Part shown: positions 49,647 through 58,866 of the stretch, piece by piece
Position numbering within the stretch: position 1 is the first letter of the stretch
Layout: each line of letters starts with the position of its first letter
Source: Pectobacterium araliae
GTDB lineage: Bacteria > Pseudomonadota > Gammaproteobacteria > Enterobacterales > Enterobacteriaceae
DNA length: 64,000 bases
Assembly (NCBI RefSeq): GCF_037076465.1
Contig: NZ_AP028908.1
Location: forward strand, 4,030,001 to 4,094,000
Direction: 5' to 3'
Translations under genes and position numbers: made by a program
Notes under the pieces: generated by a model
What the model saw: only the letters and a program-made list of their open reading frames with translations
Database searches by the model: none
What the model was told of the DNA's origin: nothing

Positions 49647-50651
49647 TTAACCCACCCGCAGTTTATGCGCTGCTGAAGACGCCCGGTTATCGTTGCTGGC
49701 GGCGACATCAAGATCGCGGCTTTGCAACAGCAACACTTGCGCCGCTACATCGCCAACCATCGCTTTGTAGCCCGCAATCGAACGGGTGAAGACGTTATAG
49801 ATAACCACCGCAGGGATCGCAGCGACCAAGCCAATCGCCGTCGCCAGCAGGGCTTCTGCAATCCCCGGTGCAACCACCGCCAGGTTAGTGGTTTGCGTCT
49901 GTGCAATACCGATGAAGCTGTTCATAATGCCCCATACCGTACCGAACAGCCCCACGAACGGCGCAACCGCGCCGACCGTAGCCAGGTAGCCATTGCCACG
50001 CCCCATATGACGCCCGGTCGCCGCCACGCGACGTTCCAGACGAAACGCGGTGCGCTCTTTAATCCCGTTGTTGTCATCCGAACGCACAGACAGTTCCAAC
50101 TCGTTCTGTGCATCCACTAATAACTGCTGCGCTACGCTGCCTGATTTGAACGCCTCTGCCGTCTCCAGCGCATCGTCCAGCGTTTTCGCCTGTTCCAACG
50201 CCAGATACTCACGGCGCAGTCGGCGTTTCGCACCAGACATTTCAACGCTTTTACTGAAGAAAATCGCCCAGGTAATCACGGAAGCCAGCAGCAAACCGAT
50301 CATCACCGTTTTCACCACGGCATCCGCGTGCTGATACATGCCCCAGACGGACAAATCGGTCTTCATCAGGTTATTCGTACCCGGTGCAGCACTGGCCGGA
50401 AGCGAGAGTGCTGATGCTGGTGCATCGGTTGCCACAGGTGCAGAAGGAGATGCAGCAGCAGGCTGAGCCGCTGTCGCGGCATTTTCTGTCGATAACGGCG
50501 TCGTTGCCGGCGCTGCAAACGCATTTCCACTTAGTCCCGCCATACACAGCAGGATAACCAGCACGCTACGGGAAAATGCGCTGAACGCACCACGTTTTTT
50601 TTGCCAGGCTGATAACACCTGTTGAGTTGTATTACTGACAGCCGTCTTCAC
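49647..50651 (-). CDS. exbB: TonB-system channel protein ExbB, long form
   Basis: Pentameric channel subunit energising TonB-dependent uptake. I chose GTG 50651 because GGAGG lies 8 bp upstream; the frame reaches 50789. The 334-residue product has a signal-like helix (SVLVILLCMAGLSGNAFA) and an Ala/Pro-rich periplasmic extension of about 70 residues that E. coli ExbB (244) lacks. The MotA/TolQ-like core includes GNGYLATVGAVAPFVGLFGTVWGIM. A Fur box lies upstream. Confidence 0.93.
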   Translation of the reverse strand: MKTAVSNTTQQVLSAWQKKRGAFSAFSRSVLVILLCMAGLSGNAFAAPATTPLSTENAATAAQPAAASPSAPVATDAPASALSLPASAAPGTNNLMKTDLSVWGMYQHADAVVKTVMIGLLLASVITWAIFFSKSVEMSGAKRRLRREYLALEQAKTLDDALETAEAFKSGSVAQQLLVDAQNELELSVRSDDNNGIKERTAFRLERRVAATGRHMGRGNGYLATVGAVAPFVGLFGTVWGIMNSFIGIAQTQTTNLAVVAPGIAEALLATAIGLVAAIPAVVIYNVFTRSIAGYKAMVGDVAAQVLLLQSRDLDVAASNDNRASSAAHKLRVG

Positions 50652-50752
50652 GCTGTGCCTCCACCATTCGTTCTGTACAATAACGCACACATACCCGCAG
50701 GTATAATGCCGTAATAACGCAGCCTGAAATGATACCAAACCCTGAACGAATT

Positions 50753-50771
50753 GATAGTCGTTCTCATTATT
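50753..50771 (-). promoter_or_regulatory. Fur box upstream of exbB
   Basis: On the minus strand AATAATGAGAACGACTATC, 14 of 19 matches to GATAATGATAATCATTATC, about 100 bp before the exbB GTG. Iron repression of exbBD is expected. Confidence 0.7.
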
Positions 50772-50789
50772 ATTTACACCAGATAACAC

Positions 50790-51320
50790 ACTTTTTCTTG
50801 CGTTCTGACAGGGTTCTTGGGGGTATTACCTGCATATCGATGGGCGTGGTATCAAAACCATGAAAAATCGTATTCAGGAACCTATCTGGTAGGAGAGCCG
50901 CAGGCACTCGCCTAAAATGTCTCATTGTTCCGTTAGGTTTTTGTGATCGACATTAAGTTATCACACCATTTCATGGTGGCTGGCGATAGGTTTAATGAAA
51001 TAAACAGAAACATAAAAACACAATAAGACAAATAAAAACACCATGTTACGCATATTTAGATTGAAGAAAAAGGAATAAAACCCCGATAAAACAGCATTTC
51101 ATATTAGCTGTTTCTTTTGTGACACGAGTCATTCTACGAAGTTGTATAATAGGTTAGCTTAGCTCACAGAGAATGCCGACGCGCACCACGATAATACCCC
51201 ATACAAGGATGCCGTCCTCTCACCAGTAAACCCGCCATTCATTACTCTATTTTTCATGGGTTTATTTTTTAATCACCCTTTGATTATCGATAATGTCACC
51301 CTACCTCTGGAGATAATTCA
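50790..51320. promoter_or_regulatory. Long upstream region of the TRAP transporter operon
   Basis: 531 bp without a gene. It contains the inverted repeat TGTGAT / ATCACA (50942-50965) directly followed by the palindrome CACCAT-TTC-ATGGTG (50964-50978), a TATAAT near 51145, and AT-rich flanks. These look like operator sites for an unknown regulator; none adjoins the operon. Confidence 0.4.
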
Positions 51321-52298
51321 ATGAAGCTGTCGAAAACATTGATCGGCGTTTGTTTGAGTTCTACCGTACTCCTGATGAGCCAAGCGATTCAGGCACAACA
51401 AATTAAAGCCTCCGATGTTCACCCTGAAGGTTATCCGAATGTCGTCGCCGTACAGAAAATGGGAGAAAAATTAAAAGCTGCTACCAATGGCAGACTGGAA
51501 ATTAAAACCTTCCCTGGCGGCGTATTAGGTGATGAAAAACAAATGATTGAGCAGGCGCAGCTCGGCGCGATTGATATTATTCGTGTATCAATGACGCCCG
51601 TTGCCGCTATTTTGCCGGAAATAGAAGTCTTTACCCTGCCCTATATTTTCCGTGACGAAGATCATCTGCATAAAGTGCTAGATGGAAAAATCGGGCAGGA
51701 AATTGGTGACAAGATTACCCAGAACAGTAAATCAAAATTGGTTTTCCTGGGCTGGATGGACGCGGGAACACGTAATTTAATCACCAAGCAGCCAGTGGCA
51801 AAACCAGAAGACCTCAAAGGCATGAAGATTCGCGTTCAAACCAGTCAGGTCGCTCTCGCCACGCTGAAAGCGATGGGTGCTAACGCCATCGCCATGGGCA
51901 CCAGTGAAGTCTTCAGCGGTATGCAAACCGGCGTGATTGATGGCACCGAGAATAATCCGCCAACCTATGTTGCACATAACTACATGCCCGTTGCCAAGAA
52001 TTTCACCTGGAGCCGCCACTTTATTATTCCTGAGCTGTTCCTGTACTCCAAAACCAAATGGGACAAGCTTTCCAAAGAAGATCAGGATCTGATCCTGAAA
52101 CTGGCAAAAGAAGCGCAGCAAGAACAGCGCGTGCTGTGGAATGAATATACTCAGCAATCTCTGGATAAAATGAAGGCCGGTGGCGCTCAATTCCATGAAA
52201 TCGATACCGAGTACTATTTCAAAGCCACGCAGCCTGTACGCGATCAGTTTGGTGCCAAATATCAGGATCTGATTAAAGCCGTCGCCGACACGCAATAA
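51321..52298 (+). CDS. TRAP transporter solute-binding protein (DctP family)
   Basis: Periplasmic receptor for an organic acid, 325 residues. The signal peptide ends near residue 25 (SQAIQA-QQ). The DctP core contains the conserved segments FPGGVLGDEKQMIEQAQLGAID and LKGMKIRVQTSQV, whose Arg normally binds the ligand carboxylate. It heads a three-gene TRAP operon. The ligand cannot be named; no catabolic gene adjoins. Confidence 0.93.
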   Translation: MKLSKTLIGVCLSSTVLLMSQAIQAQQIKASDVHPEGYPNVVAVQKMGEKLKAATNGRLEIKTFPGGVLGDEKQMIEQAQLGAIDIIRVSMTPVAAILPEIEVFTLPYIFRDEDHLHKVLDGKIGQEIGDKITQNSKSKLVFLGWMDAGTRNLITKQPVAKPEDLKGMKIRVQTSQVALATLKAMGANAIAMGTSEVFSGMQTGVIDGTENNPPTYVAHNYMPVAKNFTWSRHFIIPELFLYSKTKWDKLSKEDQDLILKLAKEAQQEQRVLWNEYTQQSLDKMKAGGAQFHEIDTEYYFKATQPVRDQFGAKYQDLIKAVADTQ

Positions 52299-52523
52299 TC
52301 AAGGCCACATTCCAGCAGATAAATAGCTGACTATTGACAAACCGACTTGCAGAATGAAAACGGTGATAATGGAAGCCTATCCATTATCACCGCACTACGG
52401 AATTGTCAGCCGTTTCATAAATAGTTCTCTATTTATCCGCCACCATTAATGGCCTGATATCAACAATCAGAAAGATTGATTCCCCTCCGCTTATCACTCA
52501 GCGGAGTGAATATAGGTGACACA

Positions 52524-53030
52524 ATGGCACAGTCTTATCTCTCAAGTATGGATGTACTTTATCGTATTGCCATGTGGGTTTCTGGTCTGGCATTATTAAT
52601 TATGACGCTAGTCATTCCTATCGGTATATTCGCGCGTTATGTTTTAAATGCGGCATTATCCTGGCCAGAACCTATTTCGATTATTTGTATGGTGACGTTT
52701 ACTTTTGTCGGCGCAGCCGTCAGTTACCGTTCTAACTCACATATTGCCGTCAGCATGTTGACAGACAGATTGCCAGAATCCGGTAAGAAGATTTGCATTC
52801 ACCTGTCGAATCTCCTGATGCTCTTAATTAGCTTGTTTATTCTCTATTACAGCACGGTGCTTTGTATGGAGTTATGGGAACAACCCGTCGCAGAATTTCC
52901 ATTATTAACCGCGGGTGAAAGTTATTTGCCGCTCCCTATCGGCTCGTTCATCACTACGCTCTTTATCATCGAAAAAATGTTTTTCGGCCCGCAGGATAAA
53001 CGCCCTGTGGTCATGCTTGGCAGTGCTTAA
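52524..53030 (+). CDS. TRAP transporter small membrane subunit (DctQ)
   Basis: A 168-residue four-helix protein that partners DctM. I chose ATG 52524 (MAQSYLSSMDVLYRIAMWV) behind AGGTGAC; the frame start at 52476 lacks a ribosome site. The conserved FARYVLNAALSWPEPISIICMV block marks the family. It lies 225 bp after the binding protein, a long gap that may allow higher expression of the receptor. Confidence 0.93.
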   Translation: MAQSYLSSMDVLYRIAMWVSGLALLIMTLVIPIGIFARYVLNAALSWPEPISIICMVTFTFVGAAVSYRSNSHIAVSMLTDRLPESGKKICIHLSNLLMLLISLFILYYSTVLCMELWEQPVAEFPLLTAGESYLPLPIGSFITTLFIIEKMFFGPQDKRPVVMLGSA

Positions 53031-53047
53031 TTCTCGGAGCCAATACC

Positions 53048-54340
53048 ATGGATGCATTTATTCTTGTTGCCACGCTGGCCGTGCTGCTGGCGGTCGGCGT
53101 TCCTGTCGCCTACGCAGTAGGATTGAGCGCGATTGTTGGTGCTTTCTGGATCGATCTGCCGCTTGAAGCAGTCATGATTCAGATTACTAACGGCGTGAAC
53201 AAATTTTCGCTGCTGGCAATCCCCTTCTTTATTCTGGCTGGAGCCATTATGGCCGAAGGCGGCATCGCCCGCAGGCTAGTCAGCTTCGCGTATATTTTTG
53301 TCGGCTTTATTCGCGGCGGCTTATCGCTCGTTAACATCGTCGCATCGACGTTTTTCGGTGCAATATCCGGCTCTTCGGTGGCAGACACGGCGTCGATAGG
53401 CTCAGTGATGATCCCGGAAATGGAGAAGAAGGGCTACCCACGCGACTTCTCCGCCGCCGTCACCGCCAGCGGTTCCGTGCAGGCGATTCTGACACCACCG
53501 AGCCACAACTCCGTAATCTACTCGCTGGCAACCGGCGGCACGGTTTCGATTGCCTCGCTGTTCATCGCAGGAATCTTGCCCGGTCTACTGCTCAGCCTAA
53601 CCTTGATGGTGATGTGTGTCGGTTTCGCCCATCGACGAGGCTACCCGAAAGGCGAACGCGTACCGTTCCGTCAGGCGCTAAAAATCTTTGTCGATACCCT
53701 GTGGGGATTGATGACGGTGGTCATCATCATGGGCGGAATTCTGTCCGGCATTTTTACCGCGACCGAGTCGGCAGCCATCGCCTGCCTGTGGTCCTTCTTC
53801 GTGACCATGTTCATCTACAAAGATTATAAGTGGTCAGAACTGCCTAAGCTGATGTACCGCACGGTAAAAACCGTCACGATCGTGATGATCCTGATCGGCT
53901 TCGCTGCCGCATTCGGTGCCATCATGACCTACATGCAGTTACCAAGCCGTATTACCGAGTTTTTCACCTCCATTTCGGATAACAAGTACGTCATCCTGAT
54001 GTGGATTAACATCATGCTGCTGCTCGTCGGTACGCTGATGGACATGGCACCGCTGATCTTGATTCTGACCCCCGTTCTGCTGCCTGTCGCCCACTCGCTC
54101 GGCATCGATCCGGTGCATTTCGGTATGATCATGCTGGTCAACCTCGGGATCGGCCTGATTACGCCGCCAGTAGGATCGGTGCTTTTCGTCGCCAGTGCGG
54201 TGAGTAAGCAGAAGATAGAACAGGTCGTTAAAGCGATGCTGCCCTTCTACTGCGGACTTTTCTTTGTGCTGATGCTAGTCACCTATATTCCGGCTATCTC
54301 ACTCTGGCTACCCAAATTCTTTGGTGTTCACACCGGCTAA
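53048..54340 (+). CDS. TRAP transporter large permease (DctM)
   Basis: Translocation channel of the TRAP system, 430 residues and about 12 helices. Characteristic segments: AIPFFILAGAIMAEGGIARRL, GAISGSSVADTASIGSVMIPEM and LGIGLITPPVGSVLFV. It is coupled to Na+ in known members. Starts 17 bp after dctQ. Confidence 0.95.
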   Translation: MDAFILVATLAVLLAVGVPVAYAVGLSAIVGAFWIDLPLEAVMIQITNGVNKFSLLAIPFFILAGAIMAEGGIARRLVSFAYIFVGFIRGGLSLVNIVASTFFGAISGSSVADTASIGSVMIPEMEKKGYPRDFSAAVTASGSVQAILTPPSHNSVIYSLATGGTVSIASLFIAGILPGLLLSLTLMVMCVGFAHRRGYPKGERVPFRQALKIFVDTLWGLMTVVIIMGGILSGIFTATESAAIACLWSFFVTMFIYKDYKWSELPKLMYRTVKTVTIVMILIGFAAAFGAIMTYMQLPSRITEFFTSISDNKYVILMWINIMLLLVGTLMDMAPLILILTPVLLPVAHSLGIDPVHFGMIMLVNLGIGLITPPVGSVLFVASAVSKQKIEQVVKAMLPFYCGLFFVLMLVTYIPAISLWLPKFFGVHTG

Positions 54341-54357
54341 CGCCTCTATTGCGCCAA

Positions 54358-54474
54358 TGCTACTCGCTTAAACGTGGACTTCGGGGGAAACACGGTGATG
54401 AGGTTCCCGCAGGGATGCCTCGCACCGTGGTAGCTCCCGGAATCTCGATCCTTAAACGATCGGCATTACCCCAT
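54358..54474 (-). repeat. Palindromic about 110-bp intergenic repeat, family B copy 3
   Basis: On the minus strand it reads AATGCCGATCGTTTAAGG, then AGCTACCACGGTGCGAGGC, CCTGCGGGAACCTCATCACC, GTGTTTCCCCCG and GTTTAAGCGAGTAGCATT. It aligns with copy 2 along its length. Lies between the TRAP operon and metC. Confidence 0.8.
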
Positions 54475-54722
54475 TGCGCCATGTTTTCTGCATTGTTGCG
54501 AATAACATAACGCTTCTTGATTCCTTCCTGAAATGTTTTCATCTACACACAATCTTATCCCACTCAATCCCACACGCCGCCCAAGCCGTGATAACGTAGA
54601 CCTCATAAATCGAACACGTATAAATCCAATCATGCCCCCGCAATTCCCCACCGCTCATTGTCGGGGATGAGTTGGCATATAAAGTCATGCAGCAGGACTG
54701 AACAGAAAAGGTGATAGTGGTT

Positions 54723-55913
54723 ATGACAAGCAAAAAAACGGCAACCGCGTTAGTCGCCGCAGGACGCAGCAAGAAATTCACCCAAGGCTCCGTCAACCCC
54801 GTTATTCAGCGCGCGTCCTCTCTGGTATTCGATACCGTACAGGACAAAAAACACGCCACCATTAACCGCGCCAAGGGCGCACTATTCTATGGTCGTCGTG
54901 GTACGTTGACCCATTTCTCGTTTCAGGAAGCGATGGTGGAGCTGGAAGGCGGCGTAGGCTGTGCGTTGTACCCTTGTGGTGCCGCGGCCATCTCTAACGC
55001 GATCCTCTCTTTCGTTGCGGCAGGCGATCACATTCTGGTGACAGAGTCAGCCTACGAACCCACACAGGATTTCTGCACCAAAGTGCTCAGCAAGCTGAAC
55101 GTCAGCACCACCTATTTCGATCCGCTCATTGGTTCCGGGATTGCCGAGCTAATCCAGCCAAATACCAAAGTGGTCTTTCTTGAATCGCCGGGCTCCATCA
55201 CCATGGAAGTCCACGATGTGCCAGCCATCGTCCAAGCCGTGCGCCGTATCAACCCTGAGATCGTTGTCATGATTGATAATACCTGGGCGGCGGGCATTTT
55301 ATTCAAAGCGTTCGACTTCGATATTGATATCTCGATTCAGGCTGGTACGAAATATATCGTCGGCCATTCCGATGCTATGATCGGTACGGCTGTCGCTAAC
55401 GAACGCTGCTGGGCACAACTGCGTGAACACTCTTATCTGATGGGACAAATGGTGGATGCCGACACCGCCTACGTCGCCAGCCGAGGGCTACGCACATTGG
55501 GCGTCAGGCTCAAGCAACATCAGGAAAGCAGCATCCGCATTGCGAAATGGCTGGCGGAACGGCCAGAAGTCGCCGTCGTTAATCACCCCGCGTTGCCAGG
55601 GAGCAAAGGACATGAATTCTATGTTCGTGATTTTAACGGCTGCAACGGCTTGTTCTCCTTTGTGTTAAAAGAGAAATTAAGCAAAGAAACGCTGGCGCAC
55701 TATCTGGACCATTTTGAGCACTTCAGTATGGCGTATTCCTGGGGTGGCTTTGAGTCCCTGATTCTGGCAAATCAGCCGGAAGAACTGGCAGCACTTCGCC
55801 CCGTGAATGGAGTGGACTTTACCGGCACACTTATCCGGTTACATATAGGACTTGAAGACAGTGACGATCTGATCGACGATCTGGCCGCGGGTTTCAGCAG
55901 ACTAAGCGCCTAG
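54723..55913 (+). CDS. metC: Cystathionine beta-lyase
   Basis: PLP enzyme that cleaves cystathionine to homocysteine in methionine synthesis. 396 residues from ATG 54723 ([19 protein letters not shown]), matching the E. coli start; GTG 54711 is also in frame. The PLP lysine is in [19 protein letters not shown], and [17 protein letters not shown] and [10 protein letters not shown] are conserved. In E. coli metC is directly divergent from exbBD; here the TRAP operon and a repeat lie between them. I see no strong MetJ box. Confidence 0.97.
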   Translation: MTSKKTATALVAAGRSKKFTQGSVNPVIQRASSLVFDTVQDKKHATINRAKGALFYGRRGTLTHFSFQEAMVELEGGVGCALYPCGAAAISNAILSFVAAGDHILVTESAYEPTQDFCTKVLSKLNVSTTYFDPLIGSGIAELIQPNTKVVFLESPGSITMEVHDVPAIVQAVRRINPEIVVMIDNTWAAGILFKAFDFDIDISIQAGTKYIVGHSDAMIGTAVANERCWAQLREHSYLMGQMVDADTAYVASRGLRTLGVRLKQHQESSIRIAKWLAERPEVAVVNHPALPGSKGHEFYVRDFNGCNGLFSFVLKEKLSKETLAHYLDHFEHFSMAYSWGGFESLILANQPEELAALRPVNGVDFTGTLIRLHIGLEDSDDLIDDLAAGFSRLSA

Positions 55914-56236
55914 CAAGCTCAGCGCTGCCGGACGACAGTAAACAAATTACAGGCAGGAAAAAAAAGACTGAAAATGTGACGGCCATAAAACCACCGCGTC
56001 TTGATTTCCCCTGCGGCGCGGTGGGTAATGCGTTATGATAATCATGAGTCAACGCTTACCAAAAAACGCGTTACCTTAACCCAAATTAAGCATTAAGCCC
56101 TATCGCATTCTCACAATGCGGCAAGGCGTTTTGCCCATACTGATTTTAGGGCTTGATAGGCAGTAGATTTCAGGTAGCCCAGCGTTCCACGCCGCAGCCT
56201 GAGAGATAGTGAATATCGTCACTAGCGGGAAGTAAT
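55914..56236. promoter_or_regulatory. metC-yghB intergenic region with a multi-stem element
   Basis: 323 bp. A nested set of stems occupies 56095-56154: outer AAGCCCTA / TAGGGCTT enclosing hairpins CGCATT-CTCAC-AATGCG and GCAA-GGCGTT-TTGC. This resembles a three-way junction in the yghB leader. A promoter-like region (TTATGATAAT near 56033) lies upstream. Confidence 0.4.
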
Positions 56237-56896
56237 ATGAGTGTGGTTCACGACATTATTCAGGCGCTCTGGCAGCAGGATTTTAGTGCACTGGCCGATC
56301 CCCACGTCATTTGGGTGATTTACGGCATTCTGTTCACGACGCTGTTTCTGGAGAACGGCCTGCTACCTGCCTCTTTTCTGCCCGGCGATAGCCTGCTGCT
56401 GCTCACCGGCGCCATGATTGCCAAAGGCGTGATGAGCTTTTTCCCCACGATGATTCTGCTTACCATCGCCGCCAGTCTCGGCTGTTGGCTCAGCTACCTT
56501 CAAGGACGCTGGCTGAGCGATACCCGATTGGTAAAAGGCTGGCTGTTACAGCTTCCTGCGCATTATCACCAGCGTGCTCACCATCTATTCCACCGCCACG
56601 GCCTGATGGCGTTGCTGGTTGGCCGCTTTTTAGCCTTCATTCGCACGCTGCTGCCAACAATGGCGGGGATTTCGGGGTTAAACAATACGCGTTTTCAAAT
56701 TTTCAACTGGCTCAGCGGACTGCTGTGGGTCGGGGGGATTGTCACGCTCGGCTATGCACTCAGCCACATTCCGCTAGTCAAACGCTATGAGGATCAAGTG
56801 ATGACTGCGCTGATCCTGCTGCCAATTATTTTACTGGTCAGCGGCCTGATCGGCATGGCTGTTGTAGTGTGGCGTAAAAAACGCACCGTCGCCTAA
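56237..56896 (+). CDS. yghB: DedA-family membrane protein YghB
   Basis: Inner-membrane protein of the DedA family (219 residues), needed with its paralog YqjA in E. coli for normal division, Tat export and proton-motive-force homeostasis. Signatures: [23 protein letters not shown] and [20 protein letters not shown], the latter with the essential Arg pair. Next to metC as in E. coli. Confidence 0.95.
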   Translation: MSVVHDIIQALWQQDFSALADPHVIWVIYGILFTTLFLENGLLPASFLPGDSLLLLTGAMIAKGVMSFFPTMILLTIAASLGCWLSYLQGRWLSDTRLVKGWLLQLPAHYHQRAHHLFHRHGLMALLVGRFLAFIRTLLPTMAGISGLNNTRFQIFNWLSGLLWVGGIVTLGYALSHIPLVKRYEDQVMTALILLPIILLVSGLIGMAVVVWRKKRTVA

Positions 56897-56925
56897 CCGG
56901 GCAACCGTGCGATTTATTGTCGTAT

Positions 56926-57909
56926 TCAGCTTTCCTCAACCACCATATTACTGGCCTTTAATCTCGCCACTTCATCACCCGGCGTCGCGCCAAAATAGCG
57001 TTTAAATTCCCGGCTAAACTGCGACGCACTCTCATATCCGACGCGAGCGGCGGCAACGCCCGCTCTCAGACCATCGTTGAGCATCATCACACGCGCTTTA
57101 TGCAAGCGATAGGATTTCAGGTACTGCAATGGCGATGTATTGGTGACTGCCTTGAAGTTATGATGAAACGCAGAAACGCTCATGTTCACCTCGGCCGCCA
57201 GCTGTTCCACATTCAGGCTAGCGGCGTAGTGATTCTCAATGCGTCGCAGCGCTTTGGTGATGTGGCTGAAGTGCGTGTGCCGATTCACCAACGCCTGCAA
57301 TGCCGAACCACTTTCGCCACAGAGCATATGATAGATAATCTCGCGCACAATCGTCGGGCCCAGCACACGAGCATCACGCGGGTTATTCATCGCATCCAGC
57401 AGTCTCTCAACGGCACACAGAATCTCATCGGTCAGCGGTGCGCTATTCACGCCGCACGAGCAGGAACAGGGACGGATCGCACTGTCATCATCACCGATGT
57501 CGATCAGTAAATCCTGAAGCATTTGGATGTCAATGCGGATCGCCATCCCCACCAACGGGTGCTCCACGCTGGCTATCGTTTCACATTCGAACGGCAGCGG
57601 CACGGTCATCAACAGGTAGTTTTCCGGATCATACTGGAAGGTTTTTCCGCCTAGATAGCCAATCTTTTTTCCCTGAAAAATGATGACGATCGTCGGTTCA
57701 TACATCACCGGGACTCGCGGATGATGCTGTTCCGTATACAGAATTTTGACCTGGGGCACGAGAGAAGGCGTGGCCCAGCTTTTGGCTGAACAGCGTATTG
57801 CCTGTTGCACGATGCGTTGCCGCACGCTGGGCTGCTGAACAAGCCGCTCACATTGGCTTTCTGTCGACATGCCTTGGTGTTCCGTCAACATGTATGGGGT
57901 CTGCGTCAA
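56926..57909 (-). CDS. yqhC: AraC-family regulator YqhC
   Basis: Activator of yqhD and dkgA in response to aldehydes and glyoxal in E. coli. 327 residues: an N-terminal AraC_N domain ([20 protein letters not shown]) and a C-terminal double helix-turn-helix ([33 protein letters not shown]). A CSCSCG triple-cysteine cluster near residue 150 could sense electrophiles. Divergent from the nitroreductase-yqhD genes it presumably controls. The ORF begins [12 protein letters not shown]; Met at residue 8 or 14 is possible. Confidence 0.93.
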   Translation of the reverse strand: MTQTPYMLTEHQGMSTESQCERLVQQPSVRQRIVQQAIRCSAKSWATPSLVPQVKILYTEQHHPRVPVMYEPTIVIIFQGKKIGYLGGKTFQYDPENYLLMTVPLPFECETIASVEHPLVGMAIRIDIQMLQDLLIDIGDDDSAIRPCSCSCGVNSAPLTDEILCAVERLLDAMNNPRDARVLGPTIVREIIYHMLCGESGSALQALVNRHTHFSHITKALRRIENHYAASLNVEQLAAEVNMSVSAFHHNFKAVTNTSPLQYLKSYRLHKARVMMLNDGLRAGVAAARVGYESASQFSREFKRYFGATPGDEVARLKASNMVVEES

Positions 57910-58122
57910 AATAGTGTTATCCCGCTACTGGTTCGCTTTTCCTGCCCGAAGCCTCTCTCCTGACAGAAGAAACAAAATGACATACCTGCGAATTATTATC
58001 ACCCTTTTCTCCTATATTTTGGAGAAATAGGCAATAACCAAACAGGAATGTGCATTGAACGTCTTCCCCGAGTTGATGACAATAGTGAGCATACATTTGC
58101 CCACTATCACTCGGGAAAAGAC

Positions 58123-58863
58123 ATGAATAAAACGATTGAACTGTTTACGTCACATCGCAGCGAACGTAGTTATCTTGATAAACCCATTCCCGATGACGTG
58201 CTGGATGCCATTGTTCAATCCGCCCATCTGGCACCCACATCCGTGAATTCTCAGCAAGTGTCACTCATCGTCACCCGCGACCCAGAACGCAAGGCACACA
58301 TTGCCGAACTGGCTGGCGGCCAGCCATGGATTGCCCAGGCACCCGTCGTCATTACCGTAGTGCTGGATATGTATAAAACGCAGGTCGGGATTGCCATGAG
58401 CGACAAGCAGCAACACGCACATGAAAGCCTTGAAAGTCTGATTTCCGGCACAACGGATGTCGGCATCGCGCTCGGCACGTTAATGGCCGCCGCACGCTCA
58501 TTTGGGCTGGGCATAGTCCCGATTGGCGGTATTCGTCGTGACCCACAGGCGATGATCGACTTTCTGGAACTTCCTGAACTGACGTTCCCCGTCGCAGGCG
58601 TCGCTATCGGCTACGTCGATACCCCCGCGCATCAGAAACCACGACTGCCCGTGAATTCATTCCGTCATGATGAAAGCTATCATCAAGACGTTCTGCCTGC
58701 GGCAATTGACCAATACAACCAAACGTTGGTGACACACTGGCAGCAAACCGGCCGCGCAGACGGCGACAACTGGGGTGATAACACCGCCAGTTACTACCAA
58801 CATATTTATTTCCCGAAAGTCTTACCCGCGATCCTGCAACAGGGCTTTAAACTGGACAAATAA
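58123..58863 (+). CDS. NfsA/Frp-type NAD(P)H nitroreductase
   Basis: A 246-residue flavin-dependent oxidoreductase. I chose ATG 58123 (MNKTIELFTSHRSERSYLD) as the frame before it has no family similarity. HRSERSYLDKPIP holds the Arg/Ser that bind FMN, and GLGIVPIGGIRRDP is the usual second FMN-binding strand. It lies 4 bp before yqhD, so both are probably in one YqhC-controlled unit for detoxifying reactive carbonyls or quinones. In E. coli no such gene lies between yqhC and yqhD. Confidence 0.9.
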   Translation: MNKTIELFTSHRSERSYLDKPIPDDVLDAIVQSAHLAPTSVNSQQVSLIVTRDPERKAHIAELAGGQPWIAQAPVVITVVLDMYKTQVGIAMSDKQQHAHESLESLISGTTDVGIALGTLMAAARSFGLGIVPIGGIRRDPQAMIDFLELPELTFPVAGVAIGYVDTPAHQKPRLPVNSFRHDESYHQDVLPAAIDQYNQTLVTHWQQTGRADGDNWGDNTASYYQHIYFPKVLPAILQQGFKLDK

Positions 58864-58866
58864 CCT

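Noticed and set aside
54541..54722. MetJ boxes before metC
   Set aside because: Only weak, isolated GTAGAC-like matches; no tandem AGACGTCT pattern.
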